From Sphingopyxis sp. (GTDB lineage Bacteria; Pseudomonadota; Alphaproteobacteria; Sphingomonadales; Sphingomonadaceae), in the NCBI GenBank assembly GCA_013911715.1, contig JACEST010000050.1, positions 1-13,241 on the forward strand: a stretch of 13,241 bases of DNA. Direction: 5' to 3'. The position numbers and the translations under genes are program-made. The notes beneath the pieces are model-generated. The model was not told the DNA's origin. It was given only the letters and a program-made list of their open reading frames with translations, and did not search any database. How positions within the stretch are numbered: position 1 is the stretch's first letter; each line of letters starts with the position of its first letter. Shown here piece after piece: positions 7,009 to 13,241 of this stretch.

Positions 7009-8403
7009 TCAGCTTTGCGCCTTCATGACGTCGTGCGCCGCCAGCGCACGTTCGCGCGCTTCGCGGTGACCGATGATTTTGGCCGGATAGCCCTTGAGCC
7101 GCACGCCGTGTTCATAGGGGTCGTGGACATAAGGGTCCGACACATCGGCCAATTCTGGGACCCAGCGGCGAATATAGTCGCCTGCATCGAACTTCTCCGA
7201 CTGGCTCAGCGGGGCCATGATGCGCACGAACATATTGCTGTCGACGCCGCTGCCCGCCGTCCATTGCCAGTTGGTCGCGTTCGAGGCGTAATCGGCATCG
7301 ACCAGCGTGTCCCAAAACCATTGCTCCCCCACACGCCAGTCGATCAGCAGATGCTTGATCAGGAATGACGCCGCGACCATCCGCACGCGGTTGTGCATCC
7401 ACCCGGTCGCCCAAAGCTCGCGCATCCCGGCATCGACGATGGGGTATCCGGTGCGGCCCCGCTGCCATGCCTTGAGCTCGGCGGCGACAGCGGGATCGGT
7501 CGCGGAATCGCGCCACGCGAAGCGGTCGAAATCCTCGCGGTAGTTCTGCGTGGCGTAGGCGGGAAATTGCAGGATCGCGTTCTGGGAGTAATCGCGCCAG
7601 ATCAGCTCGCCTTCGTATGTGCGCCAGCCCTTGGAGGAGCGGTCCTCGAAACGGTGCCAAATCTGGATCGGCGAAATCTCACCAAAGTGCAGGTGCGGCG
7701 AAAGGCGCGAAACCTTGCCAACGCTGGGGAAATTGCGCTTGTGATCATATTCATCGACGTCCGCTTCCCATGCGGCGAGGCGCTTGTGCGCGGCTTCCTC
7801 GCCGACCTGCCAAAAGTCCGCGATGCCGCCTGACCAGTCGGGCTTGGTCGGGAGCAGGTTCCATCCCGCAAGATTATCTGATGCGGGCCAGCTGTTCGGC
7901 GCGTCCAGCTTTTCGGGCGAAGGCAATTCGTCACGCGGCGGGAACTCCGCCCTCACCGCGCGGCTGAAGGGGGTGTAAATCTTGTACTGCCCCCCCGTCC
8001 CGGTGGTGATGCTGCCCGGCGGCATCAGGTAGTTGCCGTGGTGAAGTTGCAGGGCGAGGCTCTTGGCCAGCTTGCGTTCGGCATTCAGCCACCATGGTTC
8101 GTAATGGCGATTGGCGTGAATGGTGGCCGCGCCCACTTCCCCGGCCAGCTTGGTGAGTTCCTCCACCGAATCACCGCGCCGCAGAATCAGCTTGCTGCCC
8201 TCGGCTTCGAGGCTCTTCGACAAACTCGCCAGCGAATGATGCAGCCACCAGCGCGATGCGCCGCCATAGGCGTGGTGCTTGGGTGCATCATCGTCGAGAA
8301 TATAGACGCACACCACCGGCCCGGCCTTGGCCGCGTGATAGAGCGCAGGATTGTCAGCCAGCCGCAGATCGCGCCGCAGCCATACGAGTTGGATGCTGGA
8401 CAA
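7009..8403 (-). CDS. phrB: Deoxyribodipyrimidine photolyase (class I CPD)
   Basis: Repairs cyclobutane pyrimidine dimers in DNA using blue light and reduced FAD. The 464 residues have an N-terminal antenna-binding Rossmann domain (QLVWLRRDLRLADNPAL, 5-21) and a C-terminal FAD domain. Visible there are YTPFSRAV (143-150), ELIWRDY (266-272, Glu266 and Trp269 matching the E. coli dimer contacts), WMHNRVRMVAASFLIK (335-350) and NWQWTAGSG (378-386). Asn375 matches E. coli Asn378, which lies near the flavin. Trp379, Trp356 and probably Trp297 form the electron-transfer tryptophan chain. The antenna pigment cannot be told. The start is TTG: no ATG or GTG occurs upstream before a stop, GGAG lies six bases before the TTG, and conserved sequence begins at residue 5. 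The upstream leader holds an inverted repeat. The lipid methyltransferase gene follows by 35 bases. Confidence 0.95.
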   Translation of the reverse strand: MSSIQLVWLRRDLRLADNPALYHAAKAGPVVCVYILDDDAPKHHAYGGASRWWLHHSLASLSKSLEAEGSKLILRRGDSVEELTKLAGEVGAATIHANRHYEPWWLNAERKLAKSLALQLHHGNYLMPPGSITTGTGGQYKIYTPFSRAVRAEFPPRDELPSPEKLDAPNSWPASDNLAGWNLLPTKPDWSGGIADFWQVGEEAAHKRLAAWEADVDEYDHKRNFPSVGKVSRLSPHLHFGEISPIQIWHRFEDRSSKGWRTYEGELIWRDYSQNAILQFPAYATQNYREDFDRFAWRDSATDPAVAAELKAWQRGRTGYPIVDAGMRELWATGWMHNRVRMVAASFLIKHLLIDWRVGEQWFWDTLVDADYASNATNWQWTAGSGVDSNMFVRIMAPLSQSEKFDAGDYIRRWVPELADVSDPYVHDPYEHGVRLKGYPAKIIGHREARERALAAHDVMKAQS

Positions 8404-8411
8404 AACAAACT

Positions 8412-8503
8412 CCGTTCGCCCTGAGCTTGTCGAAGAGCTGTCCTTCTTCTTCCAGTCAGCGAGAAAGTAAAGTGAGGGCGTTCAACAAGCTCAACCCGAA
8501 CGG
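8412..8503. repeat. REPIN-like inverted repeat in the phrB leader
   Basis: Two 23-base arms (8412-8434 and 8481-8503) are inverted copies, matching at 19 of 23 positions, around a 46-base centre. The core of each arm is GAGCTTGTCGAA or its near complement TTCAACAAGCTC, flanked by GTTCG/CGAAC. I recall this core as a frequent dispersed intergenic repeat in sphingomonads; two REP-like units in opposite orientation make a REPIN. It lies between the hydrolase stop and the phrB start, and its left arm overlaps the GGAG ribosome binding site of phrB by two bases. As RNA it could fold into a long hairpin affecting readthrough, stability or phrB translation. Confidence 0.65.
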
Positions 8504-8528
8504 ATGCGGGCAAGTAAATCGCTTAAGT

Positions 8529-9455
8529 CTAAGGAAGTTCCTCGCATCGCACATCCGGCAGCGCCACCGAGAAACGGTCCCGCGCGCGCGGGTCGTAGTA
8601 GCGGGCGTCGTAGAGGATCACCGAGCCGTCTGGTGCGCGCGTCGCAAAGGGCGCGCGCGACCAGAAAAGGAAGGCTTTGATTTGGGAACTGCCAGCATTT
8701 AACTTAAGATCAGATGGCCACTTACAGCGATCCTGCATGCTGACCAACTCAACCCAATTTCCAGCAGAAGGTTGCCAATAATACCAATTGTTTGTTGATC
8801 CAGACAGCCATTCGCGCCCAAACGGCAAAATCGGTAGAGGCGATGCAATTATCGTTGTTGAGTAAGGTGCTGGCTCGGCGTCTGTATGCGAGACAACCCC
8901 ATTCACCCCAATATACGCCAGCCCAACCGCAATCCCCACGCGCGCGGGCCGCATCCACTCGGCCTCCGCCTTCTCCCGCCGCCGCGACCACCACACGCTC
9001 GCGATCAGCAGCGCCCACAGCCATATGTCGATGATGAACAGCGTGTCGCCATAAAACCACTGCGAGGAGAACGGCTCCAGCAACCGGATGCCATAGACAT
9101 TAAGCCAGTCGAAGAACGGGTGGCTGAGGCACCCTATGAAGGCCATCGCATAGAGCCAGCCAAACCGCACCGGCAGCCGCGCCTCGGGCCGGGTGCCCCG
9201 CTTCGTCTGCCAGCGGTCCCAGCCCCACAGCAGCGCCGCCAAAATCAAGGGCAAAAGCACCAGCGCAGGCGGGCCGTGGGTGATGCCTCTGCGGAAGGCG
9301 AGATGCTCGGTGCCTTCCAGCCAGAAAAAGCACGCCGCGTCCACATCGGGCAGGTTCGCGCCGATGACCAGCGCGGGCATAGCGAGCCCGGTGGTGCGCT
9401 TGAGGCCCGCCTGCCCCAGCAGCGCGCCGACCAGGCTGTGCGTCAGATTGTCCAA
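8529..9455 (-). CDS. Membrane-bound metal-dependent hydrolase (YdjM/DUF457-like)
   Basis: A 308-residue inner-membrane protein of the YdjM-type metal-dependent hydrolase family, whose substrate is unknown. Family marks are MDNLTHSLVGALLG at the N-terminus (His6), NLPDVD (34-39), HLAFRRGITHG (51-61) and LSHPFFDW (110-117); their His and Asp residues are the likely metal ligands. Hydrophobic segments occur at about 22-46, 62-79, 99-120, 138-156 and 171-188, followed by a polar C-terminal domain of about 120 residues. The start is TTG, chosen because the conserved N-terminal motif begins there and an in-frame TAG (the korB stop) lies three codons upstream. No strong ribosome binding site is visible, so it may depend on translational coupling with korB. 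Bases 8701-8880, coding residues about 192-252, are clearly poorer in GC than the surroundings. Confidence 0.85.
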   Translation of the reverse strand: MDNLTHSLVGALLGQAGLKRTTGLAMPALVIGANLPDVDAACFFWLEGTEHLAFRRGITHGPPALVLLPLILAALLWGWDRWQTKRGTRPEARLPVRFGWLYAMAFIGCLSHPFFDWLNVYGIRLLEPFSSQWFYGDTLFIIDIWLWALLIASVWWSRRREKAEAEWMRPARVGIAVGLAYIGVNGVVSHTDAEPAPYSTTIIASPLPILPFGREWLSGSTNNWYYWQPSAGNWVELVSMQDRCKWPSDLKLNAGSSQIKAFLFWSRAPFATRAPDGSVILYDARYYDPRARDRFSVALPDVRCEELP

Positions 9456-9464
9456 TGCCCGGGC

Positions 9465-10505
9465 CTAGAGCTCGGGGCCCACCTCATCACCGACAGTCCA
9501 GGTCTGACCCTTGCCGAGCAGCTTGTTGAGGTTCGCCGCCTTGCCCGCCGATGTTGCGGCATTTTGCGCCCATACCTCGGCCTCAAAGGTCGGGCGCGGG
9601 TCGTCGTAGAGGACGCCGAGCGCCATCGGGAATTCGCCAAAGCGCATTTCGACGAGCATATGCGCGACGCTCCGATTGGTGACATCATGGACGATCACGC
9701 CTGCTGCCTGCCAATTGCCATCAACCACATCGACGACCTTGAGTTCGAGCGTGGCATGGTCAAGCGTGATGCCCTTGGTGCCTTTGGCGAACAACATGGG
9801 TTCGCCGTTGGCAAGCCACAGCTGGCGATCTTCAGCGCCTTTGGGAGCCGCAAAATCCTCGAACACATCTTTGTTATAGACAATACAGTTCTGGAATATC
9901 TCGATAAACGCCGCGCCCTTGTGCGCGTGCGCGGCTTTGAGCACCTCGGGCAAATTCTTCGATACATCGAAGCCGCGCGCCACGAACCGCGCGCCTGAAC
10001 CCAGCGCGAACGCGCACGGCATAGCGGGGCGATCAACCGAGCCATAGGGGGTCGACGGGCCATTGGTGCCCACTCGGCTGGTTGGCGAATATTGTCCCTT
10101 GGTCAGCCCGTAAATCTCGTTGTTGAACAACATGATCTGGCAATTCAGATTGCGGCGCAGCAGGTGCATCGTGTGATTACCGCCAATCGACAGCGCGTCG
10201 CCGTCGCCGGTGATGATCCACACATCCAGCTCGGGATTGGCCAGCTTCAACCCCGTCGCCACCGCCGGTGCACGGCCATGGATCGTGTGAAAACCATAGG
10301 TCTCCATATAATAGGGAAAGCGCGACGAGCAGCCGATACCGCTGACGAACACCGTTTTCTCGGGCACCGCGCCGATTTCGGGCATGGTGCGCTGCATCGC
10401 CTTCAGGATCGCATAATCGCCGCAACCGGGGCACCAGCGCACTTCCTGGTCGGTTTCCCAATCCTTCATGGTCGTGGCGCGCGCAATAGGGGTCATGTCG
10501 TTCAT
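9465..10505 (-). CDS. korB: 2-oxoglutarate:ferredoxin oxidoreductase, beta subunit
   Basis: The thiamine-diphosphate and Fe-S subunit of a 2-oxoacid:ferredoxin oxidoreductase, converting 2-oxoglutarate (most likely) plus CoA to succinyl-CoA and CO2 while reducing ferredoxin. In the 346 residues from the ATG at 10505, Cys25 and Cys28 (CPGCGD), Cys59 (GIGCSSR) and Cys207 (QNCIVYN) fit the [4Fe-4S] ligands. The TPP motif runs from GDGDALSIGGNH (100-111) to NNEIYGLTKGQ (128-138). Its ATG overlaps the korA TGA as ATGA, showing translational coupling and fixing the start; the frame extends upstream, but only inside korA. The YdjM-like gene follows after nine bases. Substrate choice between 2-oxoglutarate and other 2-oxoacids rests on family resemblance. 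Confidence 0.94.
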   Translation of the reverse strand: MNDMTPIARATTMKDWETDQEVRWCPGCGDYAILKAMQRTMPEIGAVPEKTVFVSGIGCSSRFPYYMETYGFHTIHGRAPAVATGLKLANPELDVWIITGDGDALSIGGNHTMHLLRRNLNCQIMLFNNEIYGLTKGQYSPTSRVGTNGPSTPYGSVDRPAMPCAFALGSGARFVARGFDVSKNLPEVLKAAHAHKGAAFIEIFQNCIVYNKDVFEDFAAPKGAEDRQLWLANGEPMLFAKGTKGITLDHATLELKVVDVVDGNWQAAGVIVHDVTNRSVAHMLVEMRFGEFPMALGVLYDDPRPTFEAEVWAQNAATSAGKAANLNKLLGKGQTWTVGDEVGPEL

Positions 10506-12370
10506 GCTAACGCACCTTCGATGGCTGCTTCGATTTCGGCGATGGTGAAGGGCTGGCCCGACACTTTGTTGAGCGGTTGGCAATCAACCAGAAACTGATC
10601 ACGCAGCAGGGTTTTCAACTGCCCCGTGTTCATCTCGGGCACAATCACCTGATCAAAGCTCTTGAGCAATTCGCCCAGATTCTTGGGCGTGGGCCAGATG
10701 TGGCGGATATGGATGTGGCTGACATCCTGTCCCTTGGCGCGCGCATGGCCGACCGCCTGATGGATCGGGCCAAAGGTCGAACCCCAACCGACAATGGCGA
10801 GCCTGCCCCCCGCCGCGCCAAGTTCGCAGCTTTGATCGGGGATGCTGCCGGCCACGCCATTGACCTTCGCCTGGCGCAGGTCGGTCATCGCCTGATGGTT
10901 GGCGGGCGTATAATTGATATGTCCGGTATCGACCTCTTTCTCGATCCCGCCGATGCGGTGGAGCAGGCCCGGTGTGCCCGGCTTGACCCAAGGACGCGCC
11001 AGTTTGGCATCGCGGCCATAGGGTTTAAAACCGCCATCGGGCACATGGTCGAGGAATTTCACCGGGAACGGCGCAATCGCATCGACGTCAGGCACCGCCC
11101 AGGGTTCGGCGGCGTTGGCGATATAGCCGTCGGTCAGAAGCATGACGGGGGTCATATATTGCACCGCGATCCGCACCGCCTCGATCGCGCATTCAAACGC
11201 GTCACCGGGCGAGCGCGCGGCGATGACCGGCATTGGCGCATCACCGTTACGGCCATAAACCGCCTGATAAAGATCCGATTGCTCGGTCTTGGTGGGCAGG
11301 CCGGTCGACGGCCCGCCGCGCTGCGAATTGATGATGACCAGCGGCAATTCGGTCATGATGGCGAGGCCCATCGCCTCCCCCTTGAGCGCGATGCCCGGTC
11401 CCGACGATGAAGTAACACCGAGCGCGCCGCCATAGCTGGCGCCGATGGCCGAACAGATGGCGGCGATTTCGTCTTCGGCCTGAAAGGTCGTGACGCCAAA
11501 TTCCTTGAGCCGCGACAAATGGTGCAAAATCGCCGACGCCGGGGTAATCGGATAGCCGCCAAAGAAGATTGGCAAGCCCGCCAACTGTGCGCCCGCAACC
11601 AGCCCGAGCGCGATCCCTTCGGCGCCCGTCAGCGCGCGATAGAGCCCGGGGCTGACCTCTGCCGGGGCGATATGATATTGTTTGAGCGGCCCCGCGAGCT
11701 CGGCGGTTTCGCCATAGGCATGCCCCGCATTCATCGCCGCGATATTGGCGTCGGCAAGTAGCGGTGCCTTCGCGAATTTGGCTTTCAGCCAGTCGATCAG
11801 CGGCTGGCGATCGCGGTCGAACATCCACAGCGCAAGGCCGAGCGTCCACATATTCTTGCAGCGTAGCGCTTCCTTATTGCCCAGCCCGAACGGCTTGACA
11901 GCATCAAGCGTTGCCTGGCTGATATTGAGCTTGAGCAATTGCCACGGCGCAAGGCTGCCATCCTCGAGCGGATTGCTGCCATATTTGGCCTTGTCGAGGT
12001 TGCGCACGGAGAATTCGCCTTCGTCGGCGATGATAAGGCCGCCGGGCTTGAGCGCGCCAACATTTGTCTTGAGCGCCGCCGGGTTCATCGCCACCAGCAC
12101 GTCGGGCGCGTCGCCCGCGGTGTCGATGCTGGTCGAGCCAAAATTGATCTGAAACGCCGACACGCCGAACAAGGTGCCCTGCGGCGCACGGATTTCGGCA
12201 GGGAAATCGGGGAAAGTCGCAAAATCATTGCCTGCGAGCGCCGACGACAAGGTAAATTGCCCACCGGTCAACTGCATTCCGTCGCCGCTGTCCCCGGCAA
12301 AACGCACCACCACCGTATCGGACGCCTGCGCGGGGGCTGCGCCGACCGGCTCTTGTGCCAAACTCGCCAT
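10502..12370 (-). CDS. korA: 2-oxoglutarate:ferredoxin oxidoreductase, fused gamma-alpha subunit
   Basis: The 622-residue partner of KorB. Residues about 18-210 form the gamma domain (VVRFAGDSGDGMQLTGGQF, 21-39; SIDTAGDAPDVLVAMNPAAL, 81-100), fused to the alpha domain that binds the pyrimidine end of thiamine diphosphate. The alpha domain has GGYPITPAS (271-279), FQAEDEIAA (296-304) and NSQRGGPSTGLPTKTEQSDL (348-367). A transketolase-C-like domain and a C-terminal segment (VPEMNTGQL, 577-585) follow. This fused two-subunit form is typical of aerobic bacteria such as actinobacteria and alphaproteobacteria. No ferredoxin or delta subunit is encoded nearby. The ATG has AAGGAC seven bases upstream. 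The gene leads the minus-strand run korA-korB-hydrolase-phrB-methyltransferase and is divergent from rppH. Confidence 0.94.
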   Translation of the reverse strand: MASLAQEPVGAAPAQASDTVVVRFAGDSGDGMQLTGGQFTLSSALAGNDFATFPDFPAEIRAPQGTLFGVSAFQINFGSTSIDTAGDAPDVLVAMNPAALKTNVGALKPGGLIIADEGEFSVRNLDKAKYGSNPLEDGSLAPWQLLKLNISQATLDAVKPFGLGNKEALRCKNMWTLGLALWMFDRDRQPLIDWLKAKFAKAPLLADANIAAMNAGHAYGETAELAGPLKQYHIAPAEVSPGLYRALTGAEGIALGLVAGAQLAGLPIFFGGYPITPASAILHHLSRLKEFGVTTFQAEDEIAAICSAIGASYGGALGVTSSSGPGIALKGEAMGLAIMTELPLVIINSQRGGPSTGLPTKTEQSDLYQAVYGRNGDAPMPVIAARSPGDAFECAIEAVRIAVQYMTPVMLLTDGYIANAAEPWAVPDVDAIAPFPVKFLDHVPDGGFKPYGRDAKLARPWVKPGTPGLLHRIGGIEKEVDTGHINYTPANHQAMTDLRQAKVNGVAGSIPDQSCELGAAGGRLAIVGWGSTFGPIHQAVGHARAKGQDVSHIHIRHIWPTPKNLGELLKSFDQVIVPEMNTGQLKTLLRDQFLVDCQPLNKVSGQPFTIAEIEAAIEGALA

Positions 12371-12504
12371 TCTTCGTCCTTATTCCTGCGTACCCGGTCA
12401 GTGCTGCCGCCGTTTCTGATTGCAACTGATTAGGCCGAGCCGCCCCGCGCCGCAATTCAGAAAAAATATCGCCGTGCCAAGCATAATGTGACAAGGGGCG
12501 CGGC
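12371..12504. promoter_or_regulatory. Divergent korA/rppH promoter region
   Basis: These 134 bases separate two divergent starts. On the minus strand TTGTCA (12489-12494) followed 17-18 bases on by CGATAT/GATATT (12465-12471) is a plausible korA promoter with a leader of roughly 90 bases. On the plus strand CATAAT (12482-12487) could be the -10 of rppH, with no good -35; transcription would begin close to the AAGGGG ribosome binding site. The two candidate promoters overlap, so they might exclude each other. An A-rich run at 12460-12468 is the only low-GC patch. No operator palindrome was recognised. Confidence 0.35.
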
Positions 12505-12993
12505 ATGGACGAAGACTTTTCCACCCTGCCCTATCGCCCCTGCGCCGGCGTGATGCTAGTCAATAGCGCCAATCTGGTGTTCGTCGGCCAGCGACTCGAT
12601 AGCAGCAGCGAGGCGTGGCAGATGCCGCAGGGCGGGATCGACAATGGCGAAACCCCGCGTGACGCTGCGCTGCGCGAACTGGGCGAGGAAGCAGGCATCG
12701 GCCCGTCGCTGGCCGACATCATCGCCACCAGCGCGACCGAACATTTCTACGATCTGCCGCCGCAGCTGATGGGCAAGATGTGGGGCGGGCGTTATCGCGG
12801 CCAGCGCCAGCACTGGTTCCTCGCGCGCTTTCTGGGCAGCGATGCCGACATCAATATCGCCACCGAACATCCCGAGTTTCGCGCCTGGCGCTGGACCGAA
12901 CTGGAATCGCTCCCCGACCTGATCGTGCCGTTCAAACGCGACCTATATCGTGCGCTGGTCACCGAATTTGGCCCATTGCTGGCGCGTCCGTGA
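12505..12993 (+). CDS. rppH: RNA 5' pyrophosphohydrolase (Nudix)
   Basis: Removes pyrophosphate from the 5' triphosphate of RNAs, opening them to RNase E-type decay; cytoplasmic. The 162 residues contain RPCAGVMLVN (11-20), WQMPQGGID (38-46) and a complete Nudix box at residues 43-65, with the metal-binding pair in RELGEEAGI (57-65). The HFYDLP and GQRQHWFLARF segments are typical of RppH/NudH, and the length matches the family (about 160-175). An alternative reading as a dinucleoside polyphosphate hydrolase (the older IalA/NudH name) describes the same family. The ATG follows AAGGGG by about seven bases. The stop codon overlaps the GTG start of the next gene, so the two are probably coupled. 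It is divergent from korA. Confidence 0.95.
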   Translation: MDEDFSTLPYRPCAGVMLVNSANLVFVGQRLDSSSEAWQMPQGGIDNGETPRDAALRELGEEAGIGPSLADIIATSATEHFYDLPPQLMGKMWGGRYRGQRQHWFLARFLGSDADINIATEHPEFRAWRWTELESLPDLIVPFKRDLYRALVTEFGPLLARP

Positions 12994-13241
12994 CCCAAGC
13001 CATCTCCTATCTTTACGCGGTCGGCCTTGGCAGCAACCGCGCCGGGCGCGGCGGGCGCACCCCGGCGGCGATGGTCGCGGCGGCGCTGGCCGCGCTCGAC
13101 GATGCGCCGCTGACTTTGCTCGACGCCAGCCCGATCAGCAGCAGCGCGCCCATGGGCCCCAGCCGCCGCCGCTATGCCAATTGCGTCGCGCTGGTGGCGA
13201 GCCCGCTGCTTCCCGACGAACTGCTCGAAGAACTCCACGCG
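12990..13241 (+). CDS. folK: 2-amino-4-hydroxy-6-hydroxymethyldihydropteridine pyrophosphokinase, N-terminal part
   Basis: The frame starts with GTG at 12990, sharing GTGA with the rppH stop, and stays open to the right edge (84 codons, 3' end outside the window). The translation has YAVGLGSNRAGRGGRTPAAM, then ASPISSSAPMGPSRRRYANC, then ASPLLPDELLEELH. This is the N-terminal pattern of FolK: GLGSN, a helix, the SPIxxSxPxGPxxxRYxN segment and a leucine-rich helix. FolK transfers pyrophosphate from ATP to the pterin alcohol in folate synthesis. The catalytic Asp pair and the rest of the fold lie beyond the window. The high alanine and arginine content fits the GC-rich background. Confidence 0.85.
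   Translation, partial: MTQAISYLYAVGLGSNRAGRGGRTPAAMVAAALAALDDAPLTLLDASPISSSAPMGPSRRRYANCVALVASPLLPDELLEELHA

Noticed and set aside
8404..8528. ECF sigma factor (RpoE-like) promoter or SOS box upstream of phrB
   Set aside because: No TGATC/TA pair with the right spacing and no GTTC-N7-GTTC was found; the gap is mostly the inverted repeat.
8886..9998. 370-codon plus-strand open frame spanning the hydrolase/korB junction
   Set aside because: It is opposite two genes with clear family motifs, is rich in Arg/Pro/His as expected from reversed GC-rich codons, and has no domain signature.
10506..10583. N-terminal extension of KorB by 26 residues
   Set aside because: The extension lies wholly inside korA, and the ATGA overlap at 10502-10505 is the normal coupled start.
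1..13241. CRISPR array, prophage, IS element, tRNA or rRNA gene
   Set aside because: No regularly spaced repeats, transposase or phage motifs, and no tRNA/rRNA-like stretch were seen; almost all sequence is taken up by metabolic genes.

Overview
The window looks like chromosomal core DNA from a GC-rich alphaproteobacterium, most likely a sphingomonad (Sphingopyxis/Sphingomonas type). The grounds are the codon bias, the DmdC-like acyl-CoA dehydrogenase, the fused gamma/alpha 2-oxoacid:ferredoxin oxidoreductase, and an intergenic repeat built on GAGCTTGTCGAA, which I remember as common in sphingomonad genomes. The taxon is inferred; there is no rRNA or other decisive marker. No phage, IS element, CRISPR array, tRNA or rRNA gene is visible, and no stretch over 300 bases lacks a gene.

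Left part (1-2939). The tail of an unidentified protein converges on a minus-strand run of hisI (histidine biosynthesis), a MerR-family regulator and a 599-residue acyl-CoA dehydrogenase. A 22-bp near-perfect palindrome lies just before the regulator start. Its form and position suggest the regulator's own operator, resembling LiuR-type MerR regulators of acyl-CoA catabolism.

Centre (2931-5633). A divergent intergenic region leads into purF (Bacillus-like, with a propeptide and four predicted Fe-S cysteines), then a tightly coupled short-chain dehydrogenase and a small four-helix membrane protein.

Right-centre (5696-12370). Five minus-strand genes follow one another in the transcription order korA, korB, a YdjM-like membrane metal hydrolase, a class I CPD photolyase (phrB), and a cyclopropane-synthase-like lipid methyltransferase. 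korA/korB overlap by ATGA. The hydrolase starts with TTG, in frame, three codons after the korB stop. phrB also starts with TTG and follows a REPIN-like inverted repeat. The photolyase-lipid methyltransferase pairing recalls photo-oxidative (singlet oxygen) stress gene sets of other alphaproteobacteria. The methyltransferase has lost two bicarbonate-contacting residues of true cyclopropane synthases.

Right end (12371-13241). A divergent promoter region separates korA from rppH (RNA 5' pyrophosphohydrolase). rppH overlaps the GTG start of folK (folate biosynthesis), which runs off the window.

Most of the window is ordinary metabolism. The points most worth a second look are the LiuR-like operator, the photolyase/methyltransferase operon with its altered active site, and the REPIN in the phrB leader. 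I found no clear sign of a wholly new system.
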